DNA of 64,000 nucleotides from Pseudonocardia benzenivorans CB1190 (GTDB taxonomy: Bacteria; Actinomycetota; Actinomycetes; Mycobacteriales; Pseudonocardiaceae). The stretch spans positions 4,650,001 to 4,714,000 of the forward strand of contig NC_015312.1 in NCBI RefSeq assembly GCF_000196675.2, read 5' to 3'. Both the position numbers and the translations under genes were made by a program. How positions within the stretch are numbered: the first letter of the stretch is position 1; every line of letters starts with the position of its first letter. Below, in pieces: positions 8,552-16,923 of the stretch. The notes beneath the pieces are model-generated. The model did not search any database. It was not told the DNA's origin and was given only the letters and a program-made list of their open reading frames with translations.

Positions 8552-10251
8552 CGCTCGCGACGTTGATCTCGGTGAACGTCGGCCTGCCGAAGGAGGTGCG
8601 TTGGCGGGACGAGACCGTCCGCACCGGAATCTGGAAGGAACCCGTCGACGGCCCCGCGATGGTTCACCGGCTCAACATCGACGGGGACGGCCAGGGCGAT
8701 CTCGCGGGCCACGGCGGCGAACAGCGCGCCGTGCTCGTCTACCAGACCCAGGCCCTCGCCCACTGGGCGGAGCACCTCGGACGACACGACCTCGAACCCG
8801 GCTGCTTCGGCGAGAACCTCACCGTCGACGGCCTACCCGACAGCGCGGTCCGGATCGGCGACCGGTACCGGATCGGCGAGGCCGAGTTCGAGGTCACGCA
8901 GCCGCGGGTGACCTGCTATCGCCTCGGTATGCGACTCGACGAGCCCGATCTCCCGGCGCTGCTGGTCGCCCACCACCGCCCCGGCTTCTACATGCGCGTC
9001 CTCACCGAGGGCCGCATCCGAGCCGGGGACAGGATCCTGCGCACCAGGACCGGAACGGTGAGCGTCGCCGACACGGATGCGCTGCTCTACCTACCCGGCC
9101 GCGACCGCGCCACGCTCCGGCTCGCTGCGGACACGCCCGCGCTGAGCCCCGGCTGGCGAGGCTCCTTCCTCGACATGCTCGCCGAGCCCGACCCGCCGCC
9201 GCGCCCGGCCTGGCCCGGGTTCCGGCAGCTGCGGGTCACCGACGTACGCCCCGAGAGCCCGACCGTGACCTCGCTGCGCCTGGCCTCCCCCGACGGCACC
9301 CCCCTGCCACCGGCCCGTCCCGGACAGTTCCTCACGCTCAGGGTCCCGACGGCCGGGTCGCCCGTCCGGAGCTATTCGCTGTCCGCCGCCCCTGGGATCG
9401 GCACCTACCGGATCAGCGTGAAGCACGAGCCGGACGGCCTCGCCAGCGGCTACCTGACGACGGCAGTCCGGCCTGGCGCGATGCTCGACGCGGCCGCGCC
9501 CCGCGGCGACTTCACGCTCGACGACGACACCACGCCCGTCCTGCTCCTGTCGGCAGGTATCGGGGTCACGCCGGTGCTCGCGATGCTGCATTCACTCATC
9601 GAGAGCCCGAACCCGCGGGAGGTCTGGTGGATCCACGGCGCACACAGCCCGGACGAACAACCGTTGGCCGCGGAGGCGCACACCCTGCTGGCCGCGCTGC
9701 CACGAGCCCGCGAACACATCTTCTACAGCACCGGCGCCCCTGACCAGGTGCCCGGCGTCCACGCGGGTCGCCTCACCCAGGACGCGCTGGCCGCGCTCCG
9801 TCTCCCCGTCGATGCCGAGGCCTACCTCTGCGGACCCGACTCATTCATGACCGACGTGCGTGCCGCACTCATCGCGGTGGGACTGGCTGCCGGGAACATC
9901 CGGACCGAGCGGTTCGGCGCGCTGCCCCCGGTCAACCCCGGGGTCGTCGAGCGGGCCCGACCCGCACCGCACCCGCCCACGGGGACGCCGGGGACCGGGC
10001 CGCTCGTCACCTTCGCCCGCAGCGGCCTCTCGGTGCCTTTCGAGCCCGGCCTCCACAGCGTCCTCGACCTCGCGGACGCCTGTGACGTGCCGACCCGGTG
10101 GAGCTGCCGGGCCGGCGTCTGCCACACCTGCATCACCGGCCTGCTGTCCGGCGAGATCGACTACTCCCCCGACCCCCTCGATCCCCCACCCACGGGCCAG
10201 GTGCTCCTCTGCTGCGCTCGCCCGCGGACGGACGTCGTGCTGGACATCTAG
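8548..10251 (+). CDS. MOSC / ferredoxin reductase / [2Fe-2S] ferredoxin fusion
   Basis: In order, the 567-residue protein has a MOSC domain (about 1-165, GHGGEQRAVLVY and GCFGENLTVDG; YiiM-like), an FAD/NAD ferredoxin-reductase module (about 225-455, with RSYSLSAAP and LLSAGIGVTPVLAML), and a C-terminal plant-type [2Fe-2S] domain (CRAGVCHTC ... LLCCARP, supplying the four Cys ligands). This is a self-sufficient electron-transfer chain feeding a sulfur- or molybdenum-cofactor-type MOSC site, known from families detoxifying N-hydroxylated compounds. The GTG at 8548 was chosen for its four-base overlap with the preceding stop; an ATG at 8536 is possible. Confidence 0.9.
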   Translation: MTLATLISVNVGLPKEVRWRDETVRTGIWKEPVDGPAMVHRLNIDGDGQGDLAGHGGEQRAVLVYQTQALAHWAEHLGRHDLEPGCFGENLTVDGLPDSAVRIGDRYRIGEAEFEVTQPRVTCYRLGMRLDEPDLPALLVAHHRPGFYMRVLTEGRIRAGDRILRTRTGTVSVADTDALLYLPGRDRATLRLAADTPALSPGWRGSFLDMLAEPDPPPRPAWPGFRQLRVTDVRPESPTVTSLRLASPDGTPLPPARPGQFLTLRVPTAGSPVRSYSLSAAPGIGTYRISVKHEPDGLASGYLTTAVRPGAMLDAAAPRGDFTLDDDTTPVLLLSAGIGVTPVLAMLHSLIESPNPREVWWIHGAHSPDEQPLAAEAHTLLAALPRAREHIFYSTGAPDQVPGVHAGRLTQDALAALRLPVDAEAYLCGPDSFMTDVRAALIAVGLAAGNIRTERFGALPPVNPGVVERARPAPHPPTGTPGTGPLVTFARSGLSVPFEPGLHSVLDLADACDVPTRWSCRAGVCHTCITGLLSGEIDYSPDPLDPPPTGQVLLCCARPRTDVVLDI

Positions 10252-10430
10252 ATGCGCCGGCGAGGTGTGTGCTCGCCACGTCGCCCCGGTCGAGCGTGAG
10301 CAGTCCCGCGACGCACCGCACAGGCCTTTGCACGATCCGGCGCGGCGTCGGCGGCCTGCCCGGCCCAGCCCCGCGCGTGGCGGCGGCTTTTCGCAGCTGA
10401 ACGCCTGGCTGCGACGCTAGGATTCGCCCC

Positions 10431-10703
10431 ATGCTGCTGCTCGGCATCATCCTCTTCGGAATGCTCGTCGGCGCTGCCGCGCAGCTCATCGTCGGCCGGT
10501 CCGGCAGAAGAGGGGTCGACTGGGGCCTGGCGCTCGTCGCCGGACTCGTCGGGTCGTTCGTCGGCGGCCTCGTCGTCAGCCTGGTCTCGGGCGACGGCCT
10601 CGCGTTGCGGCCGAGCGGGATCATCGGCTCGCTGGCCGGGGCGGTCCTCGTCACGCTCGGCTGGCAGTGGTGGCGCGGGCGCAAGCACGCCGCACGACGG
10701 TAG
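10431..10703 (+). CDS. GlsB/YeaQ/YmgE-type stress membrane protein
   Basis: The 90-residue protein has three hydrophobic, glycine-rich segments and begins MLLLGIILFGMLVGAAAQL, the signature of transglycosylase-associated (GlsB/YeaQ) proteins. These small inner-membrane proteins respond to envelope and general stress; the biochemical role is not known. A TAGGAT -10 box at 10418-10423 sits seven bases before the ATG, so transcription probably starts at or next to the start codon (leaderless). It ends in a basic tail. Confidence 0.85.
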   Translation: MLLLGIILFGMLVGAAAQLIVGRSGRRGVDWGLALVAGLVGSFVGGLVVSLVSGDGLALRPSGIIGSLAGAVLVTLGWQWWRGRKHAARR

Positions 10704-10753
10704 GCGGTGTCGGAGCAGCTCGGTCACGATGACCCGTCGAGCGGTCCGCGCAG

Positions 10754-11614
10754 TCAGCTCCACGAGGTGGTCCGCCCGAGGAAGTCCACGATCGCGGCGA
10801 CCTTGGCCGCCGTGATGACGTGCTCGGTGTCCGGGAGCACGCAGAGCTGCCCCCGGGGCAGATGTCGGTAGGCGCGGACGCAGTCCTCCACCGGCGAGAG
10901 CTCGTCACGGTCGCCGACGAGGACGAGACTCGGCACGTCGATCCCGGCGAAGTCGTCGACACCGTAGCCGGGCCAGTGTCGGGCGGCCTGGAAGAAGTGC
11001 TGCAACATGATCTTCCAGTAGCCGGGTCCGCCGGCGGAGTCGTGGTCGGCCTTGATCAGCGACAGGAACCCACGCATGGCAGGGTCGGCGTCGAAGGCTG
11101 CTTCGACCGCGTCGGGGTCGGCCTCGGTGGCGTCGAGGCCTCCGCCGAAAACCTCTCGGAGCATCGGGAAGGACTTCGACCCCGGGTCGAAGATGTCGCA
11201 CCCGGCGTCGTTGACCACCGCTCCGGCGAGGCCGGGATGCCGGATCGCCATGATCGTGGCGATCATGCCGCCCATGCTGAACCCGGCGACGGCGGGACGG
11301 TCCAGCCCGAGCGCGCCGATGAGCGCGGCCACGTCGTCGGCGAGAAGACTCATCGACACCCGCTCGTCTCCGGTGTGGCGGGTGCGGCCGCAGCCGCGCT
11401 GGTCGGGTGCGATCACGTGGAACCGGTCGATCAGCGCGGCCAGGTGGGTGCCGTAGGAGAGGGGGGTCTCGTCCCAGAGCGGGTTGGTGCTGACCAGGCC
11501 GCCATGGAGCAGGACGAGGTCGCTCGAGTCGGGCGAGCCGGCTTCCAGATAGTGGATGTCGATCCCGTTGGCACGGACGGTAGCGGTGCGTGACGCCGCG
11601 CTGGTGGTGGTCAT
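10754..11614 (-). CDS. Alpha/beta hydrolase
   Basis: The 286-residue alpha/beta-hydrolase fold has the oxyanion HGG near residue 35, the nucleophile elbow GFSMGG with Ser near 103, the acid in VGDRDELSP and the catalytic His in DTEHVI. The first strand reads VRANGIDIHYLEAG, as in many esterases and epoxide- or C-C-hydrolases. The ATG at 11612-11614 has AAGGAG six bases upstream, preferred over a start 30 bases further up. It lies just downstream of the HD-GYP regulator on the same strand (70-base gap), which may control it. Confidence 0.9.
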   Translation of the reverse strand: MTTTSAASRTATVRANGIDIHYLEAGSPDSSDLVLLHGGLVSTNPLWDETPLSYGTHLAALIDRFHVIAPDQRGCGRTRHTGDERVSMSLLADDVAALIGALGLDRPAVAGFSMGGMIATIMAIRHPGLAGAVVNDAGCDIFDPGSKSFPMLREVFGGGLDATEADPDAVEAAFDADPAMRGFLSLIKADHDSAGGPGYWKIMLQHFFQAARHWPGYGVDDFAGIDVPSLVLVGDRDELSPVEDCVRAYRHLPRGQLCVLPDTEHVITAAKVAAIVDFLGRTTSWS

Positions 11615-11684
11615 GGCCGGCTCCTTCGGACGGGAAGCAGCCACGCTAGGTTCCGCTCGACGGCCGCCGGATCGGGTGAACGCC

Positions 11685-13253
11685 CTAACTTCGCTCGGCC
11701 GGTTCGAAGTCGGACATCAGGCCGTGACGCATGGCGAACAGCCCTGCCGTGGCCCGGTTGTTGGCGCCGGTCTTGGCATAGATGTGCTCGACGTGGGCGC
11801 CGACGGTCTTGGGCGAGAGCACCAGCCGCCCGGCGATGTCGCGGTTGCTGAGTCCGCGAGCGAGCAGGCGCAGGACCTCGACCTCGCGGGTGGTCAGTCC
11901 GGCCGGCCAGGCGCGCCGTCGTCGGACGCGGTGTCCGGCCGCACTGAGCACCGCCTCGACGGCGTCGGCGTCGAGCGCGCCGCGGCGCACGTCGTCGCGC
12001 AGCCCGGTGGCGGCGGCGTCGGGGTCGGTCGCGGGTCGGTGCGGGCGCTCCTCGGTCGCGGTCGCGTAGCGGTCCGCCGCGGCCAGGATCCGGCCCGTGA
12101 CCGGGATCGCGCCCCCGGACAGGCCCCGCGGGTAACCGGTGCCGTCCAGGCGCTCGTGGTGGAGCACGGCGATGGCGCCCAGCTCCGCCAGACGCGGGGA
12201 GAAGGCGAGCATCCGCTCGGTGAGGTAGGGGTGGGTCCGGATCCGCTCCTGCTCAGCGAGGGTCAGCGGCGATCGCTTGTCCCAGATGCCGTTGGAGACA
12301 CCGAGGCGCCCCAGGTCGTGCACCAGTGCGGCGCGGCGCACCCGGGTGGCCTCGTCGGGAACGAGACCCAGGCCGGCGGCGGCGTCGCCGGCGAGTTGGG
12401 CGACCGTGCGGGCGTGGCCGATGAAGTACGGCGACTTGAGGTCGGCGAAGTCGCCGATCGCGGCCAGCGCGTCGTCGAGCTCGGCCTCGCCGAGGGTCCG
12501 GGCCAGGCCGGGCTCGCGGTCGAGGATCTGCGCCCAGTGACTCTCCTGATCCAGGCCGGCGAGCACGTCGCGGCAGTGGGCGCACAGCAGGTCCACGAGG
12601 TCGGGGTCGAACTGGCCGCCGGCGCGTTCGCGCGCCATCCGCACCGCGGCGTCGGCGCCGCCCAGCCGCTCGAACGCGGCGACGACGTCGGCCAGATACA
12701 CCAGCCGGGAGGCGAGCCGGATCTGCTCGCCACGAAGCCCGGCCGCGCCGCGGCCGTCCCAGCGCTCGTAGCTCTCGACGAGGCTGCGGCGTACGTCGTC
12801 GCCGAGACCGAGCTGCTCGGCCAGCAGGTCGGTGGCCTTCCAGTGGCTCTCCAGGATCGAGGAGAACCACCGCAGCCCGACCACCGGGAAGGTGACCGTG
12901 GTCCGCACCCGGTCCGGGACGGACCCGCCGCTGCCGAGCCGCCGCACCAGCAGACGCGCCAGGTCCGCCGCGCCGTCACCGGAGAACATGGCCTCGCGCT
13001 TCATCGCGATGTCGTCGCCGAACCACTTGGCCTGTTCGTAGGCGTCGGTGTGGCAGCCGACCCAGGCCAGCAGCCCCGAGTAGTAGACGACGACCCGTTC
13101 CGGTTCGGGCAGGTCCAGCAGATCGGCGAGCCGCAGCGCGATGATCGTCTGCCGGATGACGTGCTCCATCGGCTGGCCCAGCCCGAGATCGGTGCCCAGC
13201 GAGATGGTCGCCACGAGTTCGGCGAGGCGAACCCGGCCCGGCGCCGCAGTCAC
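11685..13253 (-). CDS. HD-GYP phosphohydrolase with LuxR DNA-binding domain
   Basis: The 522-residue protein has an N-terminal HD-like region, a central HD-GYP domain (AALVHDLGRLGVSNGIWDK, then HHERLDGTGYPRG about 60 residues later) and a C-terminal LuxR helix-turn-helix (LTTREVEVLRLLARGLS ... LSPKTVGAHVEHI). HD-GYP domains hydrolyse cyclic dinucleotides; fused to a LuxR head it would be a transcription factor with a sensory or enzymatic module. It is the last apparently chromosomal gene before the tRNA remnant and is transcribed toward the hydrolase gene. Confidence 0.9.
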   Translation of the reverse strand: MTAAPGRVRLAELVATISLGTDLGLGQPMEHVIRQTIIALRLADLLDLPEPERVVVYYSGLLAWVGCHTDAYEQAKWFGDDIAMKREAMFSGDGAADLARLLVRRLGSGGSVPDRVRTTVTFPVVGLRWFSSILESHWKATDLLAEQLGLGDDVRRSLVESYERWDGRGAAGLRGEQIRLASRLVYLADVVAAFERLGGADAAVRMARERAGGQFDPDLVDLLCAHCRDVLAGLDQESHWAQILDREPGLARTLGEAELDDALAAIGDFADLKSPYFIGHARTVAQLAGDAAAGLGLVPDEATRVRRAALVHDLGRLGVSNGIWDKRSPLTLAEQERIRTHPYLTERMLAFSPRLAELGAIAVLHHERLDGTGYPRGLSGGAIPVTGRILAAADRYATATEERPHRPATDPDAAATGLRDDVRRGALDADAVEAVLSAAGHRVRRRRAWPAGLTTREVEVLRLLARGLSNRDIAGRLVLSPKTVGAHVEHIYAKTGANNRATAGLFAMRHGLMSDFEPAERS

Positions 13254-13314
13254 GGCCCGAGTCTAGGGGCCGGTCGCGGCACCCGGGCGCAGAGAGCGCG
13301 CACCCCGAAGGAGT

Positions 13315-13356
13315 GGGGCGGGTGGGGCTCGAACCCACGACCTGACGGATTATGAG
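13315..13356 (-). other. tRNA-Met 3'-half remnant: candidate att site
   Basis: On the minus strand this segment holds a CTCATAA anticodon loop (anticodon CAT), the 3' anticodon-stem strand TCCGT, a perfect T arm (GTGGG, TTCGAGC, CCCAC) and a 3' acceptor strand CCGCCCC with no encoded CCA. The bases on its 5' side do not pair with the anticodon stem or acceptor. It is therefore a half tRNA gene cut at the anticodon loop, as tyrosine recombinases leave when an element integrates into a tRNA gene. The 3' end points to lower coordinates, so chromosome lies to the left and the element to the right. Confidence 0.75.
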
Positions 13357-13407
13357 GGAAGCGCTAGCCCTCGACCAGGGCATCTACCAGCAACTACACC
13401 CTCCCTA

Positions 13408-13778
13408 CGGCCGTCTCCGACCGCCGCAGCCACACCTGTAGACGGAAGCTCGCACCACGACCGGCACCACGGCGCGTCGCTTCGCCTCGCCAATCGGGAC
13501 GTGGCGAGAACCCAGGATTCAGGCGCGCCATCGCTCCCGACGACGCCACTGCCCGTTGCTCTGTGGCCAGTCGACACACCGGCATCGACGAGAAGCTGAC
13601 TGCCAAGGTTCACGCTGTAGCGACCGGTCGAGTGGGCGCCCACGCCAGCCTGCGCGAGGCGGCCGCACCGCGCACCGCAGGGCCGTCAACCGTCACCTCG
13701 TCGTCATCTGACCGCCGCTCGGCGCGAGGCGCCATGTAGCCCGGCTACTACGGACGGTGATGCCGGACACTTGAACGT
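13408..13778. other. Noncoding interval after the att remnant
   Basis: No convincing gene is seen here; frames present have no recognisable domains. A small perfect inverted repeat (GTAGCC, one base, GGCTAC; 13736-13748) lies 30 bases before the short leader ORF and may be an operator of the downstream operon. This stretch is where the element's terminal sequences and the operon promoter should be. Confidence 0.4.
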
Positions 13779-13883
13779 GTGAAAGACCCGGCTGCAGGCA
13801 GGCTCGCAACGATCGGGAGTTCGATCTCTGGTGACCCCGCAAGCACCCTCTCGCTTCTCGTGGTCGATGGGGAGCTCTCGTGA
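13779..13883 (+). CDS. Short coupled ORF leading the ubiquitin-like operon
   Basis: GTG at 13779 opens a 34-residue frame (MKDPAAGRLATIGSSISG...) whose TGA overlaps the GTG of the sigma-like gene as GTGA. The overlap suggests translational coupling; there is no strong ribosome site and no homology is recognised. It may be a leader peptide, or the 3' remainder of a truncated gene at the element border. Confidence 0.35.
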   Translation: MKDPAAGRLATIGSSISGDPASTLSLLVVDGELS

Positions 13884-14884
13884 CCGTCGCCGACGAGCTC
13901 CGCGAACTCGGGCACCTCGGCGGTGTCGCCACCATGGCGATGGTGTCGGAGCGGTGGCGCAGCGCGATCAAGCCACTCTTCGTGCTGGAACCGCCGGGCG
14001 GATGGGACGAGGACAGCACACAGGACCTGCTCCATGAGTTCCTGCGCGAGCGCTTGGAGGACCTCACCGACGCGCTCATCGCGGCGGGCACCGACGAGGA
14101 AGTCTTGCTGAAGGTGACCAGTCGCATCATGAGGAACTGGTTGATCGACCAGGCTCGCAAGACCGACACCGGGGCGGTTCGGGTTCGCCTGGAGGAGCTC
14201 CTCGGAGGCAACGGGGAGTTCGTTCGGCTCTCCGATCGTCCCGCGCGGTGGGCTCTGGCAGACCTCGCGGGCACGGAAGCCGGCCGTGATGACGCGGACT
14301 CCTTGTACACGGCGGCGATGGCCGTGGCGAACGTCAAGCCGGTGCGCTGGCGCGACAAGAACCGGCGTGCCCCGATGGCCAGCGGACCGGATCTCGTTCG
14401 AGTTCTGATCGCGGTGCTGAGATGCGCAGGCCCCGCTGGCCTCGAGATCGGCGTGCTGACCCACGTCTTCCTGCGCCGTTTTGGTGTGGTCGTCATCTCG
14501 CACGTCCCACTCGAGGACGATGACACGCTGCGGGACCGCATGATTGCGCCACGGGAGTTCGATATCGATGAGGAGCGCGGCGCGGCAGCCCGTGCAGCGG
14601 AGGTGTATGCCCAGCTCAGCGACCGCGAACGCCGCATCCTGCTTCACCTTGATGACCGTCCTCGGGTCGAGCAACTCCTGGATGTCGGTCGCAGCGTCGC
14701 CTACACCCACATCTCAAGAGTCCGGGAGGTCCTCGCAGCGCTCTCCGGCGAGGACATCGACATCGCGGCCGTCGCCGCGGAGCTGGTAAGGCTGGCCCAG
14801 GAGGATGTTTCGCCGGACGATGTGCATGATGCGACGTCAGAACTGTCTGCCATCACCGACGCGAACGGAGCGCAGCACTCGTGA
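13880..14884 (+). CDS. Sigma-70-like / HTH regulatory protein
   Basis: The GTG start has a GGGGAG ribosome site. The 334-residue protein has a region resembling sigma region 2 near residues 75-95 (VTSRIMRNWLIDQARKT) and, near residues 250-285, a region-4-like helix-turn-helix (LSDRERRILLHL ... AYTHISRVREVL). The spacing between the two is longer than in ECF sigma factors and the rest matches nothing I know. It may be a dedicated transcription activator for the operon. The GTGA overlap with the next gene ties it to the ubiquitin-like cluster. The family call is tentative. Confidence 0.55.
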   Translation: MTVADELRELGHLGGVATMAMVSERWRSAIKPLFVLEPPGGWDEDSTQDLLHEFLRERLEDLTDALIAAGTDEEVLLKVTSRIMRNWLIDQARKTDTGAVRVRLEELLGGNGEFVRLSDRPARWALADLAGTEAGRDDADSLYTAAMAVANVKPVRWRDKNRRAPMASGPDLVRVLIAVLRCAGPAGLEIGVLTHVFLRRFGVVVISHVPLEDDDTLRDRMIAPREFDIDEERGAAARAAEVYAQLSDRERRILLHLDDRPRVEQLLDVGRSVAYTHISRVREVLAALSGEDIDIAAVAAELVRLAQEDVSPDDVHDATSELSAITDANGAQHS

Positions 14885-15771
14885 GTCCTCGCGACGACCG
14901 CCTGCACGCTGCGCTCAGCAGGTACCAAGCGCCGAAAAACCTGCGGGAGGCACTGGCTGCCGAAAATCGGCCTGACGTCTCTGTCGGGCAGATTTGGCGA
15001 GCGGGAATTGATGGAACTTCCCTTCTGGTGCTGATCGTTGGGGATTTCATTGACGGCTACGGCGACGTCGTCGTCGCAACTGTTGGCGAGGCGCCGCCAT
15101 CTGATTCGAGAATCGAGCATCAGCGCGTCAGCACCGCGGTATTCCGCTCACTGACGTTGTGGCCGACAGCGAGAGGAGTTTTGCATCATCGTGTTCTCGA
15201 TATCATGGTGGAAATGTCCGCGGCAACCACTGCCCTGACCAATGAAATGCGCGCCGGCTCGGCCAGCGCGGTCGTCGATGAGGATCCGTTTGACCCAGGC
15301 AGTGAGCTTGTGGCCGAGCTTCGCGACGATCTGGCCCGGCTTCAAGCCGCCCCGGCCGTTCCCAGGCGCACTGCCGATCCACAAGCGCTTTCCCTAGTGC
15401 TGCCCGGAGGTGGGAAGGAGCAGCTTGAGCTGCTGATCAAGAATCTCGGCATCAATCAGAACGAGGCCATGGAGCTACGGCGGGGGCGGCGGACACTCAG
15501 CGGTGAACAAGCCCATGTGCTCGAAACCGCCCTTGGCAGGAGGTCCGGCTCCTTGCCGTCCTCGGAAGGGGTGGACCCAGTGCTGGCCCTTGAGGTCGAG
15601 CACCCCCGCTGGCGCGATGCCGCTCGTCGGCGCGCTGCCCGGACCGGGCAGGACGAGGTCAGCGCCCGTGTCAGCCTGGCGGCCGACGCATATGCGCTCG
15701 CAGCTCGCGAAAGCACCAAGGACCCCGACTGGGCTCAGCGAATCGCTCTCCTGGTCGCGGGTGAGGCATGA
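14881..15771 (+). CDS. Partner protein of the IrrE-type protease, HTH-like
   Basis: The 296-residue protein starts at GTG overlapping the previous stop and ends in an ATGA overlap with the ImmA/IrrE gene. The N-terminal half (about 1-130) is a compact alpha/beta region; a helix-turn-helix-like stretch lies near residues 180-215 (LLIKNLGINQNEAMELRRG). XRE-like proteins directly upstream of ImmA/IrrE proteases are normally their repressor substrates, so a regulatory antitoxin-like role is plausible. There is no clear family match. Confidence 0.5.
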   Translation: MSPRDDRLHAALSRYQAPKNLREALAAENRPDVSVGQIWRAGIDGTSLLVLIVGDFIDGYGDVVVATVGEAPPSDSRIEHQRVSTAVFRSLTLWPTARGVLHHRVLDIMVEMSAATTALTNEMRAGSASAVVDEDPFDPGSELVAELRDDLARLQAAPAVPRRTADPQALSLVLPGGGKEQLELLIKNLGINQNEAMELRRGRRTLSGEQAHVLETALGRRSGSLPSSEGVDPVLALEVEHPRWRDAARRRAARTGQDEVSARVSLAADAYALAARESTKDPDWAQRIALLVAGEA

Positions 15772-16817
15772 GTAGACGTTCGGCGGTGCTGCTTCGTCCG
15801 TATGCGGCTGCGCAGGCCGGCAGAATGATCGCGCTTCTCGAGGACACCGCCCCGGAGCTCCTGACCGCTCTGTTCGTCGATGCCGTGGCCGCACTTGATC
15901 AGTACCCCGACGTTGCACTGCGCCTGGTTCCGGAGAGCGACATAGGGAGCGGGTGCACTGTCGCCGGCGGGTATCGAGGCAACGAAACCCCGCCGGCGCT
16001 GGTGGTCACCATGTCACTCTCGCTCAGGCGGCGCGCCTTCACCGCACTCCATGAGTTCGGTCATCACCTGCAGCGCACGAACCTCGACCTCGGCGCGCGG
16101 CTGGCGGACCACGCCGCCGAGGAGGACCTCGAGGAGGCGGCGTGTCAGATCTTCGCCAGCCGGGTGCTGCTGCCCGATGCTGTCGTGGCCCCGCTCGTTC
16201 CTTCGCGGGGGCCGGACTCGACGACCGTTGCGGAGTTCTACGCGCGCAGCAACGCGTCACGGGCCGCCTGCTGTGTCCGCGCGGCTGAGCTGCTGGCCGG
16301 CGGCGGCGCCATCGTGCTCTATCGCGGGAACGGGACCGTTGACTTGGCCGCTAGCACCGGATTGATCCCGCCCGCCCGCTTCAGCGACCAGTCAAGCACG
16401 CCGCTGATCGCCCGCGCGCTCGCCCTGCCCGGACGGACCGTCGAGCACGATGCCACCGTCATCTCCTACTCCACCGGCGACTCTCATCTGCTCTACGGCC
16501 AGGCCACGTGGGTCGACGGGCACATCGTCGCGGTGCTCATGCCCGACAACGCCAGCTGGAAGCCCTTCGCGCCTCCCCGCCCCGGCACCGGGAGCTACAC
16601 CGGCCCCAGCAAGTGGGCCACCTGCGACCACTGCCTGTCTGAGTTCACCGTCACCGACGACGTGTGCGCCCGTTGCGCCACCCCGCGCTGCCCGCGCCGG
16701 CACTGCGCTTGCCCCAGCAACGCGGAACGGACCTGTCCCGGCTGTCACCTCACCCTCGCCAAGTCCCGCTTCGCCGATTTCGCCAACCCGAGCACCCCCT
16801 GCCGGGACTGCATCTGA
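15768..16817 (+). CDS. ImmA/IrrE-family metallopeptidase with zinc-ribbon tail
   Basis: The 349-residue protein has the zincin motif HEFGHH near residue 92, with the downstream acidic helix EEDLEEAACQIFA as third-ligand region: the ImmA/IrrE arrangement. Relatives cleave XRE repressors (ICEBs1 ImmA, Deinococcus IrrE). Unusually, the last 65 residues hold at least eight cysteines in CDHC, CARC, CPGC and CRDC pairs, predicting two treble-clef or zinc-ribbon units that could bind ubiquitin-like or nucleic-acid partners. The ATG overlaps the previous stop (ATGA). It probably controls expression of, or acts with, the downstream conjugation genes. Confidence 0.8.
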   Translation: MSRRSAVLLRPYAAAQAGRMIALLEDTAPELLTALFVDAVAALDQYPDVALRLVPESDIGSGCTVAGGYRGNETPPALVVTMSLSLRRRAFTALHEFGHHLQRTNLDLGARLADHAAEEDLEEAACQIFASRVLLPDAVVAPLVPSRGPDSTTVAEFYARSNASRAACCVRAAELLAGGGAIVLYRGNGTVDLAASTGLIPPARFSDQSSTPLIARALALPGRTVEHDATVISYSTGDSHLLYGQATWVDGHIVAVLMPDNASWKPFAPPRPGTGSYTGPSKWATCDHCLSEFTVTDDVCARCATPRCPRRHCACPSNAERTCPGCHLTLAKSRFADFANPSTPCRDCI

Positions 16818-16923
16818 TCCTGGCCCGGACGTTCCGGCACTTCCTACGTCAGTCCTATGTGAGAGGGCACCACGCACTCTTCGGCCCCGGGGCCGCGCGA
16901 CCGACACGGAAGGGGCCACGCGC

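Noticed and set aside
13315..13410. A complete functional tRNA gene on the minus strand
   Set aside because: The 3' half is a good tRNA-Met, but the bases on the 5' side do not pair with the TCCGT anticodon strand or the CCGCCCC acceptor strand; only weak D-arm-like wording is present.
13350..13643. Degenerate integrase near the att remnant
   Set aside because: No tyrosine- or serine-recombinase motif (R...HxxR...Y or equivalent) is visible in any frame there.
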